Assembly: GCA_041659285.1 (NCBI GenBank)
Contig: JBAZYO010000010.1
Location: forward strand, 124,001 to 188,000
Source of the DNA: Vicinamibacterales bacterium
GTDB lineage: Bacteria; Acidobacteriota; Vicinamibacteria; Vicinamibacterales; UBA2999
Reading direction: 5' to 3'
DNA: 64,000 bases
A model generated the notes under the pieces. The model worked only from the letters and a program-made list of their open reading frames with translations, did no database searches and had not been told where the DNA came from. The stretch's first letter is position 1, and each line of letters opens with the position of its first letter. Both the position numbers and the translations under genes were made by a program. Shown one piece after another: positions 42,852 to 49,900 of the stretch.

Positions 42852-42962
42852 GTGATCCGACGACTCGTGTCCTTCCTGAGAACCTACCGGAAAGCCCGCC
42901 GGCTTGGCTTTGCGCTGCTGGACGCGATGCGCGCCGCGCGAGTCAACTCGCGCGGCGCCTAG
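42852..42962 (+). CDS. Possible 36-residue basic peptide
   Basis: GTG-started frame encoding VIRRLVSFLRTYRKARRLG and ending RVNSRGA. Ten Arg/Lys in the first 30 residues and an amphipathic helix look like a short membrane-active or leader peptide. TATAAT lies at about 42834-42839 upstream, but no Shine-Dalgarno is visible and the 3' third overlaps a strong hairpin. Not supported beyond that; could be chance. Confidence 0.3.
   Translation: MIRRLVSFLRTYRKARRLGFALLDAMRAARVNSRGA
42931..42958. terminator. Perfect 12-bp hairpin, probable terminator of the hydrolase gene
   Basis: GCGCCGCGCGAG / CTCGCGCGGCGC closed by TCAA. It begins 20 nt past the stop of the minus-strand beta-lactamase-fold gene. 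No T-run follows on either strand, so termination would be imperfect or Rho-assisted. Confidence 0.6.
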
Positions 42963-42977
42963 TCAAGAAGCCGGACT

Positions 42978-44141
42978 CTACTTAATCGCCGCAATCACGC
43001 GCTTGGCGAACTCCGCTTCGTTGCCGGCGTGCCATCGCCACACCACCACCAGATCGTGATCGGGTGAAATCAGGATGGTGTTGCTGCCGGCGCCGCGCGC
43101 GCCGTAGACGTTGGTGGGCAACCCCGGATAGTTCTTGCCCGCCGTGTTCAGCCACCACAAGTAGCCGTAGTCGGGCCCGTGCGCGCTCGCCGACACCGCG
43201 GCCTTCACGTACGCCGGCGGCAGCACCTGCTTGTCACCCCACTTGCCGCCGCGCAGCCACAAGTACCCGAACCGCGCCATGTCCCACGAGTTGATCCACA
43301 CGCCGCCGCCCCACCGCGTGCCGCCGCTGACCGACGGCATCTTCTTGCCGTCGATGGTGACGTAGCTGTTGTGGTACGGCACCCACTTCCAGGCGTTGGA
43401 GGCGCCGATCACGTCCATTACCTCATCGCGGAACACCTCGGGCACCGGCTTGCGGAACGTCTGCAGCAACGACATGCCGAGCCGGTTGATGCGAACGTCG
43501 TTGTATTCGTAGAAGGTGCCGGGCCGCTTCAACTCGCGCGGCTTGCGCTCGCCGTCGCCGAACGCCTCGGCGCCGACGAAGTCGTCCTTCTTGCCGAACA
43601 TCGTGCCTTCCCACTCGGTTTCCTGCTGCAGGTGCATCTTCCAGGTGACCTGCGCGTTGCGCGGGCCGTCGTAGCCGCCGTCCTTCACCGTGGCGCCGAC
43701 CGGCGCGTCGAGGTCGGTGACTTTGCCGTCACGCACCGCGATGGCCGCCACCGTGGACATCATGCTCTTGGCCACCGAATAGGTGGGATCCACCCACGTG
43801 GTGTCGCCGAATTCGGCGACGACGTAGCCTTTGTAGATCACGAGGCCGTTGGTCTTGGCGCGCCTGGTGGGGACCGAGCCGAGCAGCGACCCGAAGATTT
43901 TCTCCTGGTCGGAGAAATCCATGGCGCGCGTGGACTCGCGCGACTGCGCGAAGGCGACGGCCTCGGCGAGCCTCGCCGGGTCCATGCCGAGTTCTGCGGG
44001 CGTCTTCTTCGCCCAGGCGCCGGCCGGCGGGTAGTACGGGGCGCTCTGTGCCGAAACGAACGTGGCCACGGAGACGCAGAGGCACAGAGAAGACAGGATC
44101 TTCAAAACCAAAGGCCGGTTGCGCAGGTTGATCGCTCTCAT
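42978..44141 (-). CDS. Secreted serine hydrolase, beta-lactamase (class C/EstB) fold
   Basis: 387 residues. Signal peptide KILSSLCLCVSVATFVSA is encoded by a CACAGAG-type repeat. S122-V-A-K125 (YSVAKSMMST) is the S-x-x-K nucleophile, YEYNDVRIN carries the Y-x-N, and a late KTG-like third motif is not clear. This places it with class C beta-lactamase-like esterases/6-aminohexanoate-dimer hydrolases rather than with true beta-lactamases. WDMARFGYLWLRGGKWGDKQVLP and YGYLWWLNTAGK are typical. It lies downstream of an M14 carboxypeptidase on the same strand, so a shared role in breaking down extracellular amides or peptides is likely. Confidence 0.85.
   Translation of the reverse strand: MRAINLRNRPLVLKILSSLCLCVSVATFVSAQSAPYYPPAGAWAKKTPAELGMDPARLAEAVAFAQSRESTRAMDFSDQEKIFGSLLGSVPTRRAKTNGLVIYKGYVVAEFGDTTWVDPTYSVAKSMMSTVAAIAVRDGKVTDLDAPVGATVKDGGYDGPRNAQVTWKMHLQQETEWEGTMFGKKDDFVGAEAFGDGERKPRELKRPGTFYEYNDVRINRLGMSLLQTFRKPVPEVFRDEVMDVIGASNAWKWVPYHNSYVTIDGKKMPSVSGGTRWGGGVWINSWDMARFGYLWLRGGKWGDKQVLPPAYVKAAVSASAHGPDYGYLWWLNTAGKNYPGLPTNVYGARGAGSNTILISPDHDLVVVWRWHAGNEAEFAKRVIAAIK
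44064..44108 (-). repeat. CACAGAG-type repeat encoding a signal peptide
   Basis: The plus strand reads GGCCACGGAGACGCAGAGG then CACAGAGAAGACAGGATCTTC. On the minus strand this encodes KILSSLCLCVSVA, the hydrophobic core of the hydrolase signal peptide. The 46827-46870 repeat encodes the equivalent LALCLCASVA in the M14 gene. Confidence 0.8.
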
Positions 44142-44170
44142 TGATTCATTCCCCTAACTAGTGCCAGAAG

Positions 44171-44190
44171 GGCGGGACTTCAGTCCCGCC
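44171..44190. terminator. Palindrome after the M14 stop
   Basis: GGCGGGACT TC AGTCCCGCC: nine-base arms, located right after the M14 carboxypeptidase stop codon on the minus strand and before the beta-lactamase-fold gene. Possible terminator or dispersed repeat; no T-run. Confidence 0.55.
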
Positions 44191-46886
44191 TAGTAACCGG
44201 GGCCCAACAACACCGCATTCATGAACAACAACATCGTCGATTCGGTAAACGCCCGGTAGTTCGGGTCTTCGGCGAAGCCGATCACGTGGCCCTGGCCGAA
44301 GGGCTGGTGCATCAGGAACGCCTTCTGCACCAGGATGTCCTGGGCTTCCGGCCAGATCAGGCCGGAGGCGATCAGCTTGTCCTTGGTGGCGTAGATGCCG
44401 ACGTTGCGCCCGCTGTTCAACTTGAGCGGCGCGAACACGCGGTTGCCCTCGATCATCACCTGCGTCTCGGCGTCGTTGCCGGCGGTCAGCCAGTGATTGG
44501 TGTCGAGCGTCACGCGCAGGATGGCGCCGGGCTGCGAAGCGGGGCGTTCGCGATCGGGTTGAATCGCCTTGTCGTAGTCAAAGACCTCGCCCGGCTTCGG
44601 CGCGGCACCAGCAGCACCCGACGCACCTGACGCACCCGATGCACCTGATGCACCCGCGGGCGGCGCCACATCCGGCCGCCCGTCCTTGAGGAGACCCGTC
44701 GTGTCGAGCAGCCCGACGCTGGCGCCGGTGGCCCAGCGCGTGGCCTCGGCCATGGTGACCAGCGTGCCGCCGCTCCTGAGCCAGTCCTTCACCCGGTTCA
44801 ACACGCCGTCGTTGATGGTGCCGTTGAAGTTGCCCGACGGCATCACGATGACGTCGTAGTCGTTGAAGTTGGCGCGGCCCAGCGAGCTGGTGCGCACCGC
44901 GGTCACGTCCTGGCCGAAGCGGCGCTCGAGCACGTAGCGGGTCCAGCCGGCCGACAGCGTCTGCGTGGGCGTGTCCCACACCAGCAGGACCTTGGGTGAC
45001 TTCAACGCCTGCACGTCGTTGCTGCCCAGCGACGTGCCCTCGTCCACCCACGTAGCGTCGATCGGAACGATCTCGGCGCCGTATGTCGTGCCGAGCGCGG
45101 CCAGCTTGGGGTTGAGGTCAGCCGGGTTCTCGGCGTTGCGGAAGAACGCCGTGCCGATCGGATAGCGGCGACCGTTGTGCGTGAAAGCGCCGCCGACGCT
45201 GCGGATGCGCAGTCCCTGCCGGAGGGCGTCGGCCGAGAGGGCGGCGGCGCTGGAGCCCCACGGCATCAGGTAGCCGACCTTGCCCGGGGCCACGGCGCGC
45301 GCCGGCATCGCCGCGTCGTACTGCGCCGGCACCGGGGTTGACCTGGCGCCCACTGGCGCCGGGCTGGCCACCACTTCCACGTCGTACAACATCGGCAGGT
45401 TCCACGCCGTGATGTCGTAGATCTGATCGTTCAGCCGCATCTTGCGGCGCTCCTCCTGCCGCTTGATGAACTCCGCCGACTGGTCGGTCTTCGGGTCGAG
45501 CAGGTTGCGCAGCATGCGCGCCGTGGGCTGCGTGTTCGAGGCGATGTAGGTGCCGGCCGGCAGGGTCCGCGCGGCGAGCTTGATCGGCTCGTCGGCCCGC
45601 CGCACCTCGATGCCCTGGGTGGCGAGGTTGCGCGCCAGCCGGTCGGCGCGCGACGGGTCGTGGCCCGGCACGATCAGGTACTCGCGGACCGGCCCCTTCT
45701 CGCCCTCGGCCACGGCGCTGCGCCGGTAGTCGAGGTAGTCGCGCATCAGCTTCTCGCGATTGCGGGCCGCGGTGATCGCGGTGGTGATGGCGGCGTTGAA
45801 GTGGTGCATCACGCCGTCGCGATAGGTGAGCGTGTCGCCGTCGCTGCGGGCAAACGCCAGCCCGCGCGCCGAGGCCTGCTCGTAAGTCATGCCGATCGAA
45901 CCCTGGAAGGTCGGCCACGAATCGCCGTAGCCGGGGTAAAACGCGTCGTAGACCTCGCGGATGTAGTACGCCCAGCCGCGCTCGTCGAAGCGGCCGCCGT
46001 TGGCGCGGCCGAACAGGTCCCACGACGCCATCTGGCTCTTGGTGATGTGGGGGTTCAACGGATCCGCCGGCGGCGCGAAATAGTAGGCGTTGTCGCCGCC
46101 CTGCTCGTGCAGGTCCACGGTGACCTGCGGCACGTAGTCGAGGCCGATCCTGATGCGGCCGCGGGTCTCGGGCTGCGACTGCGCGAACCAGTCGCGGTTC
46201 ATATCGAACAGGTAGTGATTGACGCGCCCGCCCGGCCATGGCTCGTCGTGCTCGGCGCTGTACGGCGCGGAATCCGCCGCGGAGGCGCGGCCCAACAGGT
46301 TCTGGAACACGAAGCGGGCACGGCCGTCCGGGTTCTGCATGGGATCGATCAGCACCAGCGCGTCGCGCAGCACGGCGTCCACGCCGGCGTCCCCTTGCGA
46401 GGCGAGCAGGTGATAGGCCTCGGCGAGGGCGGCGTCGGCCGACGAGATCTCGTTGCCGTGCACGCCGTGCACCAGCCACACCACCACCGGCAGCTCGCGG
46501 GCGAGGCGATCAGATTCCGCCGGCGCCACGGTGCGGGGATCCGCGAAGCGCCGCAGATCCGCCTTCACCTGATCGAGCCTGGCGATGCGATCGGCGTTGC
46601 CGATCACGAACAGCCACAGCGGCCGGCCCTCCCACGTGCGCGCGTACTCGACCAGGCGCGTCCGCGTGGGCGCCGCCTTCTGCAGGGCCTGGAGATACTG
46701 CGCCACCCCCTCGGGCGGGGTGATGACCTCGCCGTGGTCATGGCCCAGCACCTGCTTGATGGTCGGGATGGCGGTGTCGTACTTCGCGCCGGGCCAGAGC
46801 GCCGGCTCCTGGGCCCACAAAGGGGAGGCCACCGAGGCACAGAGACACAGAGCCAATGCCTTCAAATACAAAATGCCGGTCCTCAT
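44190..46886 (-). CDS. Secreted M14-family zinc carboxypeptidase
   Basis: 898 residues. Signal peptide LYLKALALCLCASVASPLWA. Peptidase M14 zinc site: H143-G-N-E146 in VHGVHGNEISSADAAL, and a later His in VTVDLHEQGG. The catalytic domain occupies about 50-350. The C-terminal half (about 400-898) is a separate alpha/beta region with GASGASGASGASGAAGAAP, a run of GAS repeats encoded by a 9-nt microsatellite (44605-44652). M14 peptidases of this size are common secreted enzymes in Acidobacteria and cleave C-terminal residues from peptides. The start overlaps the stop codon of an upstream gene remnant (ATGA). Confidence 0.85.
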   Translation of the reverse strand: MRTGILYLKALALCLCASVASPLWAQEPALWPGAKYDTAIPTIKQVLGHDHGEVITPPEGVAQYLQALQKAAPTRTRLVEYARTWEGRPLWLFVIGNADRIARLDQVKADLRRFADPRTVAPAESDRLARELPVVVWLVHGVHGNEISSADAALAEAYHLLASQGDAGVDAVLRDALVLIDPMQNPDGRARFVFQNLLGRASAADSAPYSAEHDEPWPGGRVNHYLFDMNRDWFAQSQPETRGRIRIGLDYVPQVTVDLHEQGGDNAYYFAPPADPLNPHITKSQMASWDLFGRANGGRFDERGWAYYIREVYDAFYPGYGDSWPTFQGSIGMTYEQASARGLAFARSDGDTLTYRDGVMHHFNAAITTAITAARNREKLMRDYLDYRRSAVAEGEKGPVREYLIVPGHDPSRADRLARNLATQGIEVRRADEPIKLAARTLPAGTYIASNTQPTARMLRNLLDPKTDQSAEFIKRQEERRKMRLNDQIYDITAWNLPMLYDVEVVASPAPVGARSTPVPAQYDAAMPARAVAPGKVGYLMPWGSSAAALSADALRQGLRIRSVGGAFTHNGRRYPIGTAFFRNAENPADLNPKLAALGTTYGAEIVPIDATWVDEGTSLGSNDVQALKSPKVLLVWDTPTQTLSAGWTRYVLERRFGQDVTAVRTSSLGRANFNDYDVIVMPSGNFNGTINDGVLNRVKDWLRSGGTLVTMAEATRWATGASVGLLDTTGLLKDGRPDVAPPAGASGASGASGASGAAGAAPKPGEVFDYDKAIQPDRERPASQPGAILRVTLDTNHWLTAGNDAETQVMIEGNRVFAPLKLNSGRNVGIYATKDKLIASGLIWPEAQDILVQKAFLMHQPFGQGHVIGFAEDPNYRAFTESTMLLFMNAVLLGPGY
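46827..46870 (-). repeat. CACAGAG-type repeat encoding the M14 signal peptide
   Basis: The plus strand GGCCACCGAGGCACAGAGAC followed by ACAGAGCCAATGCCTTCAAA encodes, on the minus strand, LKALALCLCASVA. Compared with 44064-44108 it shares the GGCCAC-GAG-CACAGAG-ACAGAG word order and TTCAAA end. Confidence 0.8.
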
Positions 46887-47020
46887 TTGTCGAAGTACTC
46901 CAGGAGCTGTTGCGCCAGGCGGCCAATGCGGTCTTCGGCCTCGCCGTAGTTGCCGGGGATCACGTCGCCGCGCCCGCGAGCATGACCGCCAGACTGAAGG
47001 CTTTCCGCACGCCGGATAGC
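46883..47020 (-). pseudogene. C-terminal remnant of a lost gene
   Basis: The minus strand reads SGGHARGRGDVIPGNYGEAE then DRIGRLAQQLLEYFDK-stop; the stop TGA overlaps the M14 start (ATGA at 46883-46886). The frame is closed about 10 codons further upstream and no start codon of consequence precedes it. The natural-looking, charged helical end and operon-style overlap indicate it was once the 3' end of a gene directly upstream of M14. Family not recognised. Confidence 0.5.
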
Positions 47021-47052
47021 TTATGACATTTGGGCTTGGGGCTCGGGACTCG

Positions 47053-47074
47053 GGCGCCTGGAGTGCCAGGCGCC
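47053..47074. repeat. Short hairpin upstream of osmC-like gene
   Basis: GGCGCCTGG AGTG CCAGGCGCC: a 9-bp perfect stem in the divergent spacer 23 nt before the OsmC start. Either a 5'-leader structure or a dispersed palindrome. Confidence 0.5.
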
Positions 47075-47096
47075 TGAATATGGGAGACTGGGCGAT

Positions 47097-47573
47097 ATGT
47101 CAGCCGGCAAACAGCACCTCTACCCCATTCGCATGACCTGGACCGGCAACACCGGCACCGGCACCGCGAACTACCGCACCTACGACCGCGCGCACGAGTA
47201 TTCGGTGCCGGGCAAGCCGGTCATTCCCGGGTCGTCCGACCCCGCCTTTCGCGGCGACGGCACGCGCTACAACCCGGAAGAGCTGCTGGTCATGGCGATG
47301 TCGTCGTGCCACATGCTGTGGTACCTGCACCTGTGCGCCGAGGCGAAGGTCATCGTCACGGCCTACGATGACGAAGCGGTGGGGACGCTGCTTGAAGTGG
47401 CAGCGACCGGAGGCCACTTCACCGAGATCGTGCTGCGGCCAACGGTGACACTGCAGGCCGGCAGCGACGCCGCGCTCGCGGAGACGCTGCACCAACGTGC
47501 GCATCACCTGTGCTTCGTCGCCAACTCGGTCAACTTTCCGGTTCGCTGTGAGCCGCGGACTCTATTCGCGTAG
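47097..47573 (+). CDS. OsmC-family protein
   Basis: 158 residues, cytoplasmic. RTYDRAHEYSVPGKPVIPGSSDPAFRGDGTRYNPEELLVMAMSSCHMLWYLHLCAEA contains the peroxide-reacting Cys of the S-S-C-H segment, and HHLCFVANSVNFPV has the second Cys near the C-terminus. This is the OsmC/Ohr fold, subgroup with a V-P-G-x-x-P-I-P-G-S-S-x-P-x-F-x-G-D linker, involved in organic hydroperoxide reduction and stress defence. Length matches the family. Divergent from the M14 gene and not part of an operon. Confidence 0.9.
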   Translation: MSAGKQHLYPIRMTWTGNTGTGTANYRTYDRAHEYSVPGKPVIPGSSDPAFRGDGTRYNPEELLVMAMSSCHMLWYLHLCAEAKVIVTAYDDEAVGTLLEVAATGGHFTEIVLRPTVTLQAGSDAALAETLHQRAHHLCFVANSVNFPVRCEPRTLFA

Positions 47574-47588
47574 ATTCAGATCCAGGCC

Positions 47589-47727
47589 CTACTCGGCGAT
47601 GTAGCGCCAGGGGTCCTTCACGCTGGCGCGCCGCTAGATCGTGAAGAACGGGCGGGCCGGCTGCGGCTTGACGAGCGTCAAGTGCTGGGATCAGGACGAA
47701 CAACAGGAACAGCGTCAGTTTCTTCAC
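47589..47727 (-). pseudogene. Possible decayed small secreted-protein gene
   Basis: A GTG at 47727 begins VKKLTLFLLFVLIPA, a good signal peptide. The downstream sequence continues meaningfully only by switching frame: PARPFFTI-stop-RRASVKDPWRYIAE-stop. This looks like a short gene with one frameshift and one internal stop. No upstream part or homologue can be named. Confidence 0.4.
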
Positions 47728-47768
47728 GTCAGAAGAATTTGCCGCTCCTGTCGGTTGGTATCTGACCG

Positions 47769-49805
47769 CTAGACGCCGTATTTCTCCGGGTCCCAGACGA
47801 GTCCGAGCTCCGTGGGCGGCGCCATGTAACCGGCCAGTGCCGAAGCGGCCACCACCGACGGCGATGCGAGATAGCCCTCGCCGCCAAGGCCCATGCGGTT
47901 CTGCCAGTTGCGGTTGAACGAGGTGATCGCGCGCTGTCCCTTGACCAGCGCGTCGCTGCCCTGCCCGAAGCATGGCCCGCACCACGAGGCGCGGATCTGT
48001 CCACCCGCGTTGCGGAACACATCCGCAATCGACTCACCACCCAGCCGTGGATCGGGGCGCTCGATCAGCAGCTTGACGCCGCCCGATCCCGGGAACACCA
48101 CGAGCTCTTTCTGCACCTTGGTGAGGCCCTGCGCGCGCGCCGCCACCAGCACCAGCGCCGCCGAGAGCAGGTCGTCGTAGCTGCCGTTGGTGCACGACCC
48201 GATCATCGCCTTGTCGAACTCGATGCGCTCGCGCGCCACGTCTTCGGCCGGGAACGCGTTGCCGGGGCTGAACGGCTTGGCGATCATCGGCGCGATGTCG
48301 TTCAATACCAGCTCTTCATCGATGTCGAACACCGCATCAGGGCCGCAGCCGAAGTGCGGATACGGCAACTCCGTCATGCCCTTGGCCTTGTACCAGGCGT
48401 AGGTGATGTCGTCGGGCGCGAAAATCCCGTTCAGCGCCTCGGCCTCCGCCATCATGTTGGCAATGGTGTTGCGGAAGGCGATGGGCAGTTGCTGGCCGGC
48501 GTCCACCAGCTCCACCGACATGCCCTGCGACTGCCTGGCGCCCCAGCGCCGCAGCAACTCCAGCACGATGTCCTTGCCGGTGACCCACGAGCTCAGCTTG
48601 CCGCGGAAGGTCACGCGCCGCTGCCCCGCCATGGTGAAGTAGATGTAGCCGGTCGACCACCCGAACCCGAGTGTCGTCGAGCCCACGCCCATGCCGACCG
48701 CGCCGTAGGCGCCGTAGGCGCGGCTGTGCGAGTCGGCGCCGGGAATGAACTGGCCGGGCAGCACGAGGCCCTGCTCCGGAAAGTAGAAGTGGAAGATGCC
48801 GTCGCCCGGCGTCGCGTAGTACGGCTTCTTGATGTCGTGGAACGCGGCGAACTGCCGCCCGATGCCGGTCTGCTTGTCGTCGTCTGCCTTGCCGGTGAAG
48901 ACGAAGTGATCGTTGGCCACCGCGGCCTGGCGCGGAAGAATCGAATTGCCGCCGGTGATCTGGTTGAAGGTGTGGATCGAGAAGGGCGCCGTGCCATCCG
49001 AGGCCGGCAGCAGATCCGCATACACGCGAAGCGTGGCGCCCGGTGCGACCTCGGCGTCCTTGTCCACGCGGTGCGCCCACACGATTTGCGCCGTCGTCGA
49101 CATGCCGCGCGCCTGCTCTGCATCCGGGAAGATCACTTCCGGCTTGCGCTCGACCGACGAGCGGAACTCGCGGCGGCCGACGGCGAAGATGCCGCCGCTC
49201 TGGCGGATCTCGTCTTCCTTGGCGCTGAGCGGCACCGGCGTGTAGGTCTTGGCCTGGGTGACATTGACGACCTGGCGCGAACCGGTCTCGTAGGTAAACT
49301 CGTCGCCGTCGTTCGCGTCGGCCACCGCCTCAGGACTCTGGACGACGTGCAGGCCGAGGTTGAAGGAGTTGCGGCGGAAGATGTCGCCCATGTTGTGGCC
49401 GCAGATGATCACCATCTCGAGGCCCACTTCGTCGGCAATCGCCTTGAGGCCGGCCGGCGACATCTCGCGGGAGCTGCCGATGGCGAAGCGATCGCCCGCC
49501 ACGACGAACGTCTCGCCCTGATGGACGCGGGCGCGGAAGTCGGGCATCAGGTAGCGGAACGAGCCCGCCTTCCACCGCTCGTCCAGCGTCTCCAGGCTCT
49601 CTGACACGCAGTCGGCGGCCGGGGTGATCTGGTCGGTGTCGATGGCGTCGAGTTTCTTGCCGGGGTGCTTCGGGTCCCAGATCACCAGGGCCTTGCCGCG
49701 GATGGTCCGGCTGGCATCGCCGCCCGCCAGGTCGGCGGGGCGCGGAGCAGGCAAGGTGTCGAGGGTAACGCCGGGCTTGAGGATGGCGGGTTTCGCGATC
49801 TGCAT
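47769..49805 (-). CDS. Aconitase/isopropylmalate-dehydratase-family protein with N-terminal swivel domain
   Basis: 678 residues. Residues about 1-190 are the LeuD-like swivel domain (GDRFAIGSSREMSPAGLKAIADE); the LeuC-like catalytic domain follows (GADSHSRAYGAYGAVGMGVGSTTLGF, GCGPDAVFDIDEE). [4Fe-4S] ligands are in GSCTNGSYDD (Cys) and SWCGPCFGQG (C-x-x-C). The swivel domain precedes the catalytic domain, unlike AcnA/LeuC-LeuD order and reminiscent of AcnB but without its HEAT-like domain. It isomerises a citrate/isopropylmalate/homocitrate-type hydroxyacid; which one cannot be told. It stands alone, with TACAAT 9 nt before the ATG. Confidence 0.85.
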   Translation of the reverse strand: MQIAKPAILKPGVTLDTLPAPRPADLAGGDASRTIRGKALVIWDPKHPGKKLDAIDTDQITPAADCVSESLETLDERWKAGSFRYLMPDFRARVHQGETFVVAGDRFAIGSSREMSPAGLKAIADEVGLEMVIICGHNMGDIFRRNSFNLGLHVVQSPEAVADANDGDEFTYETGSRQVVNVTQAKTYTPVPLSAKEDEIRQSGGIFAVGRREFRSSVERKPEVIFPDAEQARGMSTTAQIVWAHRVDKDAEVAPGATLRVYADLLPASDGTAPFSIHTFNQITGGNSILPRQAAVANDHFVFTGKADDDKQTGIGRQFAAFHDIKKPYYATPGDGIFHFYFPEQGLVLPGQFIPGADSHSRAYGAYGAVGMGVGSTTLGFGWSTGYIYFTMAGQRRVTFRGKLSSWVTGKDIVLELLRRWGARQSQGMSVELVDAGQQLPIAFRNTIANMMAEAEALNGIFAPDDITYAWYKAKGMTELPYPHFGCGPDAVFDIDEELVLNDIAPMIAKPFSPGNAFPAEDVARERIEFDKAMIGSCTNGSYDDLLSAALVLVAARAQGLTKVQKELVVFPGSGGVKLLIERPDPRLGGESIADVFRNAGGQIRASWCGPCFGQGSDALVKGQRAITSFNRNWQNRMGLGGEGYLASPSVVAASALAGYMAPPTELGLVWDPEKYGV

Positions 49806-49814
49806 AACCTATCG

Positions 49815-49820
49815 ATTGTA
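49815..49820 (-). promoter_or_regulatory. -10-like hexamer 9 nt before the aconitase-family start
   Basis: TACAAT on the minus strand, followed by nine bases and the ATG at 49805. One of five such sites in the window; suggests a very short 5' leader. Confidence 0.35.
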
Positions 49821-49884
49821 ACGTGACGAAGTGGTGTCCGGCCTCTTGACCCGCCGTAGCGTTCGCGAAGGCGGTTAGCCGGAC

Positions 49885-49900
49885 TAGAATGGCGGCCATG
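49885..49900 (+). promoter_or_regulatory. -10-like hexamer 7 nt before the M28 start
   Basis: TAGAAT (49885-49890), GGCGGCC, ATG at 49898. The hexamer overlaps an in-frame ATG at 49889, which supports the later start. Confidence 0.4.

Noticed and set aside
47530..47985. 151-residue open frame on the minus strand
   Set aside because: Its first two-thirds shadow the aconitase-family gene; only the VKKLTLFLLFVLIPA portion looks natural, and that is reported as a remnant.
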